Assembly: GCF_036785885.1 (NCBI RefSeq)
Contig: NC_092329.1
Location: forward strand, 1,426,001-1,490,000
Length of the DNA: 64,000 bases
Direction of reading: 5' to 3'
From: Coffea arabica
Taxonomy: Eukaryota; Streptophyta; Magnoliopsida; Gentianales; Rubiaceae
Shown here: positions 25,501 to 37,389 of the stretch, piece after piece
Position numbering within the stretch: the stretch's first letter is position 1
Layout: each line of letters begins with the position of its first letter
Translations under genes and position numbers: made by a program
The notes under the pieces: generated by a model
Seen by the model: only the letters and a program-made list of their open reading frames with translations
Told to the model about the DNA's origin: nothing
Databases searched by the model: none

Positions 25501-25800
25501 CAAGGACGGGATCTTGGCATACTAGCTTGGTCTAGTTTTTGATTTTTGTAATGGTTCTCACCCTAGTGCTTGGCACGGGTTGGTTGTATAGTGAATTGGG
25601 AACCTGTGTATATTCGACGGTTGTACTTCCTCTTGAGATAGTAATGTAGATAAGTTTTGTTTAGGTTTTGGATCGTTATTATGTTATTCTTATGGTTATT
25701 CCGGTAGTTGCTTGAAGTGATCAACTGAGTCCCGGCAAGAGTTGGGCAGGCGGCCCGCCGAACCCTCTGGTTCGCCTTAGGGAGAGGTGGGGCTGTCACA
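22562..25800. mobile_element. Solo LTR, Tekay-like, copy 2
   Basis: Same 3239-bp solo LTR as at 9727-12965, again flanked by ACATA on both sides. A few substitutions separate the two copies (for example near 12514/25353 and 12774/25614). Confidence 0.85.
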
Positions 25801-26400
25801 ACATAACTCTGTAAAAAATGCATATATTATAAATTTAAACCATGCTCTTAAATATAAAAGAAAAAAAATGAGCTTACTTTAATTACACTGGGCAGAAAAC
25901 TAAGTGAATAAGTGCTGTGTAAATGCCTTTACACTATGTAGCATCTTTCCTTTTCAGTTGAAGTGTTTCATACAAAAAAAAAAAATGTTTCCATCATCTT
26001 AGAAAAAACACGTTTTGCTTTCAAGGCCTAGTGCACCTGCAGCATGCAAAGTACACAAACAAATGCACCATTTAGAAATGTAGACCACCCACATTTGGAA
26101 AGCAGCCACCAGATTATCCAGCGTCTTAACCTATACATTGTCTTGAAAGAAAATTCGGGAAATCTCCCAGCAAATTAACCTAGAGTACTGTAAAATGCAT
26201 GTTCTGTAGTTCACCATTAACTGCATTTTTGACAAAAGGGAGAAGAAATGATTCTCGAGAATTGGGCTAGAATCCAGAGACCTGTATTCAACTTTTTATA
26301 TTCACTCATTTCTGGTAAACCACATGGGCCTCCTTCCCAAATACCTGATAAAGGCCATCCCCCAATAGTACAGAAAGTGAAAAAAAAATTTTTTTTTTAC

Positions 26401-26950
26401 CAAGGGTATATGACAAGCAGCAAAGTCTCTAACAAGTTTATTTGTAACAAGAACCATGCGTATAATCAGGAAAAAAGAATTAATCTTCTACCAGAAAAAT
26501 AATCTTAATTAATGTAAAAGGAAAATCAGGAACGGAATTAGTGTGTAACCATATAATCTTCCCTAATTGTAGGATTACAGTCAAAGAAGTCTATGTCAAA
26601 CAAGTGTACTGTAGCTATGGACAAATGATAGGAAACAAGGTCTAAAAACTTGGAAGGAATTCCCTGATTTCGCCCAGAGTAAGTTCCCAGATTATTGTGT
26701 GGATTTTTTTGCTCACAAAGTAGGCCAATTCTGTATCATAATGCATTAAATCTAAAGGAAGACCACCTGAAGTTTATAATGCAATTGGTCTTCACAAATT
26801 TATAACGAAAAAATGAGGATGAATGATGGTAAATGCTTACCCAGGGTTCATGTGAACATCGAAATGCACGCCGTCCATAGCCAATATGAACATCTCCTTC
26901 ACAAAAGTTACGGGCATCCCATTACAAAACACCTAAGGATTCAGAGCCAT
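26401..26950 (-). pseudogene. GRAM-domain pseudogene (remnant A, copy 2)
   Basis: Second copy of the pseudogene at 13565-14114. Exon 1 is at 26841-26950 with the same TAG at codon 6, and the truncated exon 2 is at 26401-26466. The shared defects show that inactivation preceded the tandem duplication. Confidence 0.8.
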
Positions 26951-27663
26951 CTTCGAATAATGACCAATGATCATAGCTTTGGCTTCACTTCCCCACCCCC
27001 CCTCTCTTCAAATTTAAATATTGCCAGACAATCTATTGCAATTTGCAAGAGATTGCTGTGCGGTCATGTTGGTGACACAACCTCTAAACCCATTTCAAAT
27101 AATTGATAAAACATGGTAGTGGCTATCATCCTCGGAACATAAATCAGTAGGCGTATCATCCTTTGAAAGCTGCAATATAACAAAGAAAAGAACAGATAGA
27201 TGACATAGTGGCCATGCACTTTGACTATTTTGAGAAGGCACAAATCGTGTGGAAACTGTAATCAGAACAGGCAGACCGGTTTTGAAGTGTACCTGCTGTG
27301 CTATTAATTTATCTATGCATATAGCAACATAGTTAAAATGATCAGTTGTTAGAAATGTTTATTGAGCTGTCTCGTTGTAGAGTTAAGGTTAGCAATGACC
27401 TATTAAAATTTCAGTGTTTACTTTCTTGGACACTGCAGTATTCAGTTGATTTTCTTCTGTTATTTGGTACTTTTGTCCTCTTTATCTCTTCTCCCCTATT
27501 CCTTTTTAAACATCTTCCTTAAATCGATTGGTGTCACAACCTCTGCTGTATACAATTTATTTACAGCAATTGTGTTAGTTTTCAATTCTTATTCTACCTT
27601 TGTCTGGTGTTGCATTCTCAATGGGTATCCTGATGCTAGATAGCTTTATGCTGTCCACTAATA

Positions 27664-28615
27664 TACGGTTGCCTCCTCTCAGCCTTTGAAAGTTTTTGAT
27701 CTCTTTAAATTTAATTAAAAAAAAATTTCAATACCATCATGCTGCAAGCAGTTTTGAAATTTAAATTTTCACTGGTGTCATTGCATAACATTTATCCCTT
27801 TTACTTTCCACAAATGGAGACACCAGCCATCCTTGTCCTTTTATGTAAAGAACTAGCAGATTAAGATCCCAAGAAGATTTTAGCCTTTTGACAAAAGATT
27901 AACAGAAGATGTTAGCAGGCCTAGCAGACATTTAGCATAGACCAAGGAATGACAATGGCAACGACACCCTCAATGGTAATAGATTTACGAGAATTGCTTT
28001 TTCTGAAAATTATGTTTGGTATTTTCACCGCAAAATTACGGTTGCCTCCTCTCAGCCTTTGAAAGTTTTTGATCTCTTTAAATTTAATTTAAACAAAATT
28101 TCAATACCATCCTGCTGCAAGCAGTTTTGAAATGTAAATTTTCACTGGTGTCATTGCATAACATTTATCACTTTTTACTTTCCACAAATGGAGACACCAG
28201 CCATCCTTGTCCTTTTATGTAAAGAACTAGCAGATTAAGATCCCAAGAAAAGGGTAATATGGATTACCCTCCAACTGTGTCTTCGATCTATATTACGCTT
28301 CGTTTATGTTTCTTGAATATTTTCTAACTGATGGAAAAATGATAGTGAAAGCTAAACAAAATTCTGGATTTCAAGAGAAGAGTTGAGGTTTTAGGGAAAA
28401 CTCATGATGATATACTCCCACAATAAGGATTTGACATTTATAAACTCTAAAATTCAATTCTAAAACCTTTTGACAAAAGATTAACAGAAGATGTTAGCAG
28501 GCCTAGCAGGCATTTAGCATAGACCAAGGAATGACAATGGCAAGGACCCCCTCAATGGTAATAGATTTATGAGAATTCCTTTTTCTGAAAATTATGTTTG
28601 GTATTTTCACCGCAA
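27664..28615. repeat. Direct repeat of about 370 bp with interrupted second copy (copy 2)
   Basis: Second copy of 14828-15779, including the same 217-bp insertion in the second unit. Confidence 0.85.
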
Positions 28616-31077
28616 TGGCAATCAACCAAATTTTAGTTTTATCATTTTTTTCCTTCATCTTTTGCTGCTTTTCCTTGTAAGTTTTCTTTTCCTTATTTTC
28701 CTTCCCCAGATTCTTTTTTAATCCGTTTCAACAATAAACCCTAATATACAAAAATGACAGCTCCCTGGCTAATATTAAATTCTCCATTGATCTCAATTTT
28801 CATATCAAATTGACAAAAACTCAATAGAAGAGGCCAAAAACCAGCACTAAACCTGTTGAGGCTCCCTCCAACCAAATCAAAGCATCCAAATGATCATTTT
28901 CATGGTAATACAGCAACATAAATAGTCAATCAACAAACATCAGTCCCATAAGCTTGTATCACGTTCAGGCAACTAAAAACTACAGCTATGCTGAAGCCCA
29001 GTGCAAGACTTATAACAATAGTTGAAGAGTAAGTGTTTAATCACCAAATATTGAGTTCAAATTACAAACACGAAAAAAGGTCATGGCAGCATAATGACAA
29101 TTATTGCCTTCTATTGCTGAGGAGGTTGGGGGAGAAGGGAACCAAGTATTGATAACATACACGGTGGAGGGAAGGGAGAAAGGAAGGGGTTTAGGTGAGG
29201 GGAGATTGGAGAGCCATGAAGATTTTTGGGGAGAGAAGTGAAGCATAGATGAGGGCTGCTGGGGTCTAGCTTATTTATTTATTTCATTTTGTTGGTTTTC
29301 CAAGCATTAATATTCCGGAATAATGACCATTGCCCAGTTTTATGTCTTCCATAGTGATGGAAACAAACCCATATACGCTAACCAAACATTTATGGGATTC
29401 AAGACCTTGAAACCATAGCGGGATAAACTGTATTCCAAGATGAAGTACAATATTTTAGTTTTCATATAAATGTCTTGTAATTGTTATCTATTAATCACAT
29501 GGTTTAGGTTTACACTACCTCTTGTGACAAAATGAGTCTGGCCAGGAATCAATTGAACTCCAGCCGCTCTTTTGCTCTAGGGATAGGGAGCCTAATACAA
29601 TTCTTCAGGAAACATGGGTATTGAAAATCTTAAAAACCCATAGGTTCCCAATTTTAAGATTACGTTCCGCTCAGGAATAATAATTAAAATTGAAAGAAAA
29701 TTTGGCGAACTTAATATCAATAGATCTATGCAAAGAGGCTCGAAAGGGCATCAAAGTTGCTTCAATATGCCCTAGAAAGTTAGGAGAATTCAATATTTTT
29801 CAATAGCGAATACTCTGCTGGCTCTGTTACCTCTCCAACCTTCCAAAACTCTGCTGGTGCCAAGTCAATACTCACCCAAACCCCATCGTACATAACCCAC
29901 TCAAACGACAAAAGCCTTCCTTCTGCCCACCCCCACAAAACAAGAAAAAGAAAGAACAAAAAAAGATCAGCAGGGGAACCACCAAACCGTACCTAGTCTC
30001 CCCTCGTGGCATTCTCTAACTGCACTATTCCCACTTCAATGGTTGTAGCACAGCAGCTGTCCATTCCTCTTCATCTGGAACCACGTGCCTGTACCCTGAC
30101 CACCAAATCACTTCCTCACCTCACGGCAAATATCATGCTTAGCTTCAAATCACACATGTTCTATTCCCCTCTAGTACCACAGCCGACATATCCATTGCCA
30201 CCAATCTGATCCCTGTCTGCTATGAGTGAAGTTTGAAGTTTATTTGTAGATCTATTTTTGTAAATTCAGGTAAATGACTTATTTTGTTGTGGAGAATGGT
30301 CCTGATTTAACACATTTTCTTGTGTAAGTTTAGTTAAAAATTGAGAACTACTTTTAAGTCATCTGACACAAATCAAAACCTAAAGGTGTAAATTGACACC
30401 ATTATTAACAGAATGAGGCAACCTTGAACTGGATCCTTAGTTCAAGGAGGTTTATTGTATTGTACCATATAATCTAAGTACACTGGTTTCCAGTTAATAC
30501 TAGACCAACAAATAGTTTGCAAATACTTATAATCTGATAACCCTTATCGTGTACAGATAGGACAGTTAGAAAAAGCATTTTTTTGCTCTGGAACCCAGTG
30601 CACCTGTGGCACAAGGAACGTACACAAACAAATGCACCATGTAGAAACCAAGACTACCCACATTTGGAAAGCAGCCAGGAGACAATCCAGTGTATTTAAC
30701 GTATGCATCATCTTCAAAGAAAAATCACCTTATCTTTCCAGAAATGATTAGGCCAGAAAGAAAACTAGCCTAGAGCACCATAAAGAGCATTTTCTATAAT
30801 TCACCATTTTTCCAGGAACTGGGCTGGAATTTAGAGTTTTTATTCAACTGTTATAACCATAGTTTTCTGGTAAACCAAGTAGGGCTTGCTCCCATGCGGA
30901 AGACACAAAATAATTATTACATCCGGAAAATGTGAATTCACATCTGGCTTGAGACCGGACAAATTAAATGCACAAGCCCCTTGCAGTAGGTATAGTTACT
31001 TTATTGACTACAAAACGCTTGAGACTATAACATAATGGAGAATGACGTGTGGAACAAAACGTGCAAAGCCAACTTAC
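28616..31077. other. Non-coding interval between GRAM remnants (copy 2)
   Basis: Second copy of 15780-18241. No gene recognised. Confidence 0.5.
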
Positions 31078-32262
31078 CAGGGGCAGATCAAAAGCCGCAA
31101 AGTCTCTACCAGGTTTATTTGCAACAAAAACCATACGTATGTTGGACAAGTAACTTATGCCCTTTGCTTTGTCATGTCCTCTTTGAGCTCTGAGAGACAA
31201 AAGGAGTTAATTTTCAACCAGAAGAAAATCACTATTAATGTAAAAGGAAAATCAGGAATGAAATTAGTGTACAAGCATAGAATCTTCCATAATTGTGGGA
31301 TTACCGTCAAACAAGTACTATATATTAGCAATGCATTGAATTAAAACCAGTTGCAGGAAAGGATCATAAGTGCTCTGTAGCTATGGTCAAATGATAGGAA
31401 CGAAGCCTTTAGAGTGAAGAATAGAGTGATTTGGCAGAAAGTAAGTTCCCAGATTTTAAATTATTCAGTGGATTTGTCGGCCGATCGTGTAATTAGCCGC
31501 GTTTACTTCTGAAGGAATACCACCTTTTGATATTTGTTGTAGTATAATATCTTTTCAAAACCTAAGAAAAGACTATCATTGTTGACAGTATCGGTTTAAA
31601 CATGTGTATATCAAACTATCAAGATTATCCTTTAGACACAGAAATATAAAACACACCCGCTTTAATAATTCTGAATAGCGGTTCTCAGCGTAAAGTGTGT
31701 CATCCTGTTTTTAAAATTATGTTTACACTGCCAAGCACATACATCTACAATCCATAGTTACAATTAGCTAATATGCATCAGATGCGTAATTACGTACGAG
31801 GATAACACCTTCCAAGGCCCTCCCCTAGTTTGATATGTCTCTATTTAAACAACCCATGTCCACAAACAAAAAGATACCCATTGAACAACCAAAACCTAAT
31901 TCATCGTCTGCATCCTCAAATCGGGTATAAATACAAGAATTATCCGCGCAGGATGAAACACATCACCTGTGTTTCCATGATTACTACAAAACCGAACAGG
32001 AAAAGATGCCGAGAAGGGAAAAACAATTCCGGTTTTTCAATGTAGGAGCCGAAACAAATTCCATAATAGGGCGTCTTACCACAGAGGGATGAATTTGATC
32101 TGGTCACGTAACTTTAATAAGGAAAATCTGAGGAGGAACGGTAATTGCTTACCCGGGGATCTTGTCAACCTCGAAGTCGACGCCATCTCTGGCTAATACG
32201 AACATCTCGTTCAGAAAGGGCACGGGCATGCTGTAAGGAAACACCAGAGGACTCAGAGCCAT
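31078..32262 (-). pseudogene. WBP2-like GRAM-domain gene, 5' part only (remnant B, copy 2)
   Basis: Second copy of 18242-19426, with exon 1 at 32153-32262 and exon 2 at 31078-31189. The one difference noticed in exon 2 (31096 C versus 18260 A) changes an alanine codon synonymously. Splice sites and frame are intact and the later exons are absent as in copy 1. Confidence 0.75.
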
Positions 32263-32646
32263 CTTCGAATAAAGAACAACAGTCTCAACGCAGCTTAATT
32301 TTTTATTTGATTTTTGAACGGATAAATCAGGAGAGATTGCCATGCACGGAAAACGGGTGATGTAATTTGATTTAAAAAGATCAAAGAACGAGATATGAAT
32401 AGAAGCTATAACGTCATAATTAGGAATTCGTTTCCGTAATTGAAGAAAAGTTACATCCATCATTCGGTACAACCATCGCATTAGTATTTTTTTTATCGTA
32501 ATTTTTTATTTTATTGTGTTATTTTTCCGTAAACGTTCACGTTGTTCCGGACAAATTTTAGATTAATTCGGAGTTCGCACCCCTAGACTTTGGGATATTT
32601 ACGATATGACCCAATGAACTTTGGAAAAATGCAAAATTACCCAAAC

Positions 32647-32752
32647 TTTAGGGTTTAGGGTTTAGGGTTTAGGGTTTTAGGGTTTAGGGTTGAGGGTTTA
32701 GGGTTGAGGGTTGAGGGTTTAGGGTTGAGGGTTTAGGGTTGAGGGTTTAGGG
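32647..32752 (+). repeat. Interstitial telomere-like tract (copy 2, part 1)
   Basis: TTTAGGG and TTGAGGG units as at 19811-19902 but 14 bp longer, consistent with slippage by two units after the duplication. Confidence 0.95.
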
Positions 32753-33634
32753 TAGGCCTGTCAATCGGGCCTAATGAGCCGGGCTTTGATGTGTTCAAGC
32801 TCAACTCATTTAATTTGAGACATTTTCGGGCTTCGGACTATGGGTTTCGGGTTCGTAAATGTGAAGCTCATACTCAACTCACATAATATTCGGGTTGTGA
32901 GCCTTAATCGGGCTTAGCCCAAGCTCACTTATTACTCCTGAATTTTCTTAATATAATTACTATAACTATTAAGTTGTAAAACTAATTTAACATTTACAAG
33001 ACTATAATATTAAAACTAAACATGAACAAATAATAGTTCTTAAAAAGTATATAAACCAAAATTTTTTCAACAATATTTATATGTAATCTGTTTAAAATGC
33101 ATGAAAAATAGTAATAAAACATGCAATCATAAGCCAATACATCTTTAAAAGTTGAAACTTTTTTTTATAATCTTGTGATTTAAATCCAAATATGCTTGAT
33201 GATTTTTGTGTTTGTAGACCAAAAAAAAAAATCAACCAATAATATGCCAATACAAAAAGTTACTCAACCAATAAGAAAAATTAGAGATTTAGTTATGCAT
33301 TACTAATATTGGCTCTCAAGAAAGCTCATGAAAGAGTCTTTAGATGTGTTTTTGTGTTTTGTAATTTATATATATATTTAGTATTTAGCAAAAATATATT
33401 TGGATATATAATTATACATAATATCAAAATATAAATATTATATATATAGGTAATTAAAGGGGCGGGCCTATATCGGGTATGAGCCTAATAAGGCCCAAGC
33501 TCGGCTCACATTTAATTCGGGCCTAATTTTTAGGCTCAAGCTCAGACCGGCTCACTAAATGATCGGGCTCATCGGGCTTTCTGTCGGGCCGAACGAGCCG
33601 AGCTCGGGCTGGCCCAGCCCCATTGACAGCCCTA
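32753..33634. mobile_element. Non-autonomous hAT-type element, 882 bp (copy 2)
   Basis: Same element as 19903-20784, with GTTTAGGG on both sides (32745-32752 and 33635-33642) and a couple of substitutions near its left end. Confidence 0.8.
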
Positions 33635-33727
33635 GTTTAGGGTTGAGGGTTTAGGGTTGAGGGTTGAGGGTTGAGGGTTTAGGGTTGAGGGTTGAGGGTT
33701 GAGGGTTTTAGGGTTGAGGGTTGAGGG
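33635..33727 (+). repeat. Interstitial telomere-like tract (copy 2, part 2)
   Basis: TTGAGGG-rich tract between the two hAT-type elements. Without the insertions it would be continuous with the variant zone at 37046-37389. Confidence 0.95.
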
Positions 33728-36700
33728 TAGGGTTGTTGGTGAGCCGAGCTACTCGCGAGTAGCTCGCGAGTAGCTCGGTCAACAACTCGACTCGAACTCG
33801 GGTTGACCGAGTTCGAGTCGAGTTTCGAGTTACTCGACTCCAAATCGAGTCGAGTATCGAGCCCCTATTTTCGAGCTCGTGGCTCGTCGAGTAGCTCGAC
33901 GAGCCAGAGTTAATTAAATAAAATATTTATAATTTAAATAATATATATTTATTATAATTATAAAATGACTATTATGGATATAAGTTTTATGAAATTTACA
34001 ATATTACCTTCTTTATAATAAAATCCTATAATGGCAAAAAAGTAATAACATAATTGTAAAAAACACTAAAAAGAAAAAATGTCTAAAAAAAAGGAAGAAA
34101 AGACTTTCTTCCTTCTCTGTGCCGACTGTGCGACTTTCTTCTCTGTTCGAAGCCTAGCAAAAAAATTCACTTTACCAATCTACACCCTCACTCCGTTCGT
34201 CGCCGACGCCGTTGCTCGCCGCATCTGTGAGACTCCATCGCCATCGCCATCGCCATCGCCATCGCCTTAACAAGTCCCAAGTCCCAAGTCCCAAATCGAA
34301 GCTGCTCTCTGCCTCTCCGGCCTCCGCCAGTCCGCCGCGCTGTACGTCTCCTGTCGGCTGTGTCCTGCCGTGCTGGTTCATCGCTGCCGAGTGTCGAAGA
34401 CGAAGCACCAAGATCTCACTAGTTCATCGCTGGTTCATCACTGCTCATCTCTGGCTCACTTAGGTAAGTGCTCCTCTGTTTTTGGCTCTGTGTCTCTGGC
34501 ATTAAAATGGGCCAAGATCGACTAGGAAACTTGTTATCCTGAATTGATAAGGGGACGAAATCTGAGCTTCCAATTGCAAACTCTAACTGTTGTAGTAGTT
34601 TAGATTAGGTGTGATATAACATAAGCTTTGTATTTTATACACAAGAAGCTCTCTCCAGTTGTGCAGCCTTTAAAAGTTAAGGCCTTGGGGTTGAGGCTAT
34701 GTATAGACATTTGTAATCTTGTAGAAAGTGGGGTTGAGGCTATGTGTTGGTGTTCCACTTCGGGTGTTTTGTTTACGGAGTCTTGAAGGTCTTAACTTGC
34801 TTGTTTGATGCTAGAGTTTGCACCCTTGCGACTTCTGAAAGATTTACATTTCTGGGACCACACGTGTATTAGCTTTAAGTACAATGTGATTTCTGTGCTA
34901 TTTAGTCAATTTTTATAATTTCATGGCTGAAAGGAATAAATTTGCTTATTTTATGTGTTCCTGGGTAGTTAAAACCTTTATTTGAAGTTTTTGTAGTAGA
35001 AGCTACATTCCATCAGATAGTTGTTAGTGTTGTTTGAGGATTTTGCTCTAGTATCTGCTGCATTTTCCTTTTTTGCCTGCCGTTTGTATAAACTTAATGA
35101 CTATTGTCTAGTTTTGTTGCATTAGTTCGTGCCTGCATTAATTTTTTTGCTCAGAAATATTAATTGTTAGATCTTGAAGTTGGAGTACGCAGGCAGTACC
35201 CCAATAAATACTCCTGAACCCTAATTCCCACTCCCTATCAAGTTTAATGCATGCAACTTCTACCCACTCTTTTGATTCTTGGATGAAAAAGAGAATCAAT
35301 GTGGATCCAGAGAGCCCTTTGTTTTCTTTGGAAGAAGGAAATCATCATCAAAGCCAAGGGCTAGCTGAACATGCAATGTGGCAGTATTTCGATATGTACC
35401 ATTATTGATTGCAGAATCATAATTATTATTATTTGTGTTTCATAGTAGAATATTATTTGGTATGTAGTGGTTGTCTTTGCTAATAGAATAGTTGCTGTCC
35501 GGAATCCTCTAATTAGTTTTGGGGGCCGGACGCTGAATCAGAACCTTCTTCTTCAACAACAATCCCATTCATTCCTTCCTTCCATACGGTAAAGAAGAAC
35601 CAAAACTTTGATGAAGAAGGTGGGTAGGGTAGGGTTTAATTGCCCCGGAGAATTTGGTTCAAAGAATGTGCATTATACATAGTTAAAACAGTTTGTGCCT
35701 TCCCACTCCCCCTCCACCCCCTTCAAGATCTTGATGTTATGAGAGGGAGTGTTGTGAGTCTCATTGTTTGTTGGAATGGTTAGAAATTGAAGCCAGATTT
35801 CTGGTTGCTGAATGGTAATTGATATTTGCTCGTTGGAGAAGATGATCACTTGTCCAAAATTGCAATTTCGGTCCCTCCGTTTTCTTTTTGTTTAGTGATT
35901 TGGTCCTGTCTTTTCCTGAGCTTCATATTTGCCTCCAACACCATCATAAGTCCCTTAATTAGGTCCCTGCTTTGTTGCATTTTAATCCCTCAAGTCCCCC
36001 TTGTTCACCGTAGCCTCAAAATTTGGAAAAATCAAATCCATTTTGCCTTTCTTGAGCTTAATCCTATGTTTGCCTATTTTATATGACTTTTTGGGATAAA
36101 TTAATTCTTGACTTTAGATCATAATTGTGGCTTAATATTTTTTGTTAATTTGTTTATGTTATTGGGTTTAGTATTATGGTTTAAGTTTTTTGGGTAATTA
36201 TATTTGATTAGGCTTGTAAAAATTCTTTTTCTTTTTCTGCTCCTTCTTAGACCACACTTTGCTGTTTTGGATGTCTTACTACCTTCATGCCTTCTGAATC
36301 CAGTCGGGCAGAATCTTTGTCAAGAAAATGCAAAGTGGCACTAGACATTCAACGAGTTGCTCAAGATTAGAAGGCAATGTCGAAGGAGTTGGTAAGCTAA
36401 ATGTATAATATGGTGGCTCAGCTCATGTTTTGCTGAGTTTTGAAATTTTGTGGGGAATTTTGGTTAGTTTGGGTACTTTTGCAGCACACTTAGGAACTAT
36501 GATCCGAGGAATTAGAATCATCCATATTTTCTGCTCTTGTGGGCACCTACCGTTGGTGGGTAATTGCTGAATTTGAAAGTTTCATGTCAAGCAATCCAGC
36601 AAGTGGGAATTTCCCTTTTTTCTTCTCTATTCTTCTTTGTGGTGAATCTGATTTTTAGGGGTGTTAAAGATGCTAACTGTGGGAGGTAGAATGTGGATAC

Positions 36701-37045
36701 TTTTAGTTGTATTTGTATTGATGAATCATGGATTTTATGCCTCATTTACTCCAGCTGATACCTACTTGCTTGCCTTTGAATCTTCCCAAAACATCACCTT
36801 TGATCTGTTTTTTTCGTCAAATCGAGTCAAAAAGCTTGATAAGACTCGACTTGATAAGGCTCGATTCAAGATCGAGCCTTATCGAGTCGAGTCTCGAGCC
36901 TGAGGAAATTCTTCGAGTCGATCTTCGAGTATCGATTTTCTTGGCTCGATCGAGCTCGAGTCGAGCTCGAGCCTCTGTGTGTATGAGTCGAGTCGAGCTC
37001 GAGTATAGTGATACTCGAGCTCGACTCGGCTCGATTACATCCCTA
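33728..37045. mobile_element. Large non-autonomous hAT-type element, 3318 bp
   Basis: The left end is TAGGGTTGTTGGTGAGCCGAG and the reverse complement of the right end is TAGGGATGTAATCGAGCCGAG. Both lead into long sub-terminal arrays of CTCGAG/GAGTCG-like motifs, strongly palindromic at 33741-33900 and 36830-37030. GTTGAGGG flanks both ends (33720-33727 and 37046-37053), an 8-bp duplication as made by hAT transposases. The interior has short tandem repeats (CCATCG units near 34237-34267, CCAAGTC units near 34272-34296) but no recognisable transposase. It is therefore non-autonomous, or a deleted copy that needs a transposase in trans. Confidence 0.75.
35247..35408 (+). CDS. Short unrecognised frame inside the hAT-type element
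   Basis: A 53-codon plus-strand frame starts at ATG 35247 and stops at TGA 35406-35408. The product is charged and aromatic with a protein-like composition, including SFDSWMKKRI near the start and the C-terminus WQYFDMYHY. It resembles the tail of a larger protein more than random sequence, so it could be a host-gene fragment captured by the element. I do not recognise the family and see no clear upstream exon. Confidence 0.25.
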   Translation: MHATSTHSFDSWMKKRINVDPESPLFSLEEGNHHQSQGLAEHAMWQYFDMYHY

Positions 37046-37069
37046 GTTGAGGGTTGAGGGTTTTAGGGT

Positions 37070-37129
<60 letters not shown>

Positions 37130-37194
37130 GGTTTGAGGGTTTGAGGGTTTGAGGGTTTGAGGGTTAGGGTTGAGGGGTTGAGGGTTTGAGGGGT

Positions 37195-37247
<53 letters not shown>

Positions 37248-37389
37248 GGTTTAGGGTTGAGGGTTTAGGGTTGAGGGTTTAGGGTTGAGGGTTTAGGGTT
37301 GAGGGTTTAGGGTTGAGGGTTTAGGGTTGAGGGTTTAGGGTTGAGGGTTTAGGGTTGAGGGTTTAGGGTTGAGGGTTTAGGGTTGAGGG
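37046..37389 (+). repeat. Telomere-proximal variant repeat zone
   Basis: From 37046 to 37249 the units are mainly TTGAGGG, with some TTTGAGGG and TTGAGGGG variants. From 37250 to 37389 there are ten 14-bp units alternating TTTAGGG and TTGAGGG. Pure TTTAGGG follows. This order, from variant to pure toward the end, is normal at the inner edge of a real telomere. Confidence 0.95.

Larger units (their letters stand above)
20974..36854. repeat. Subtelomeric tandem duplication, copy 2
   Basis: This is the second copy of the unit that begins at 8140. It is nearly identical to copy 1 up to 33730, then continues through the hAT-type element to the position (36854) that forms the junction in copy 1. 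The original unit was therefore about 15.9 kb, and copy 1 later lost about 3 kb of it. The telomere-like tract at 32647-32752 is 14 bp (two units) longer than in copy 1. Confidence 0.9.

Noticed and set aside
34079..34463. Overlapping frames with runs of Ser-Pro, His-Arg and Trp-Arg
   Set aside because: They are six-frame readings of a CCATCG microsatellite in the hAT-type element, not a protein.
36661..37057. Frames of 80 and 109 codons at the right end of the hAT-type element
   Set aside because: They read through the sub-terminal CTCGAG/GAGTCG repeats and one terminus of the transposon, and the translations are repeat-driven.
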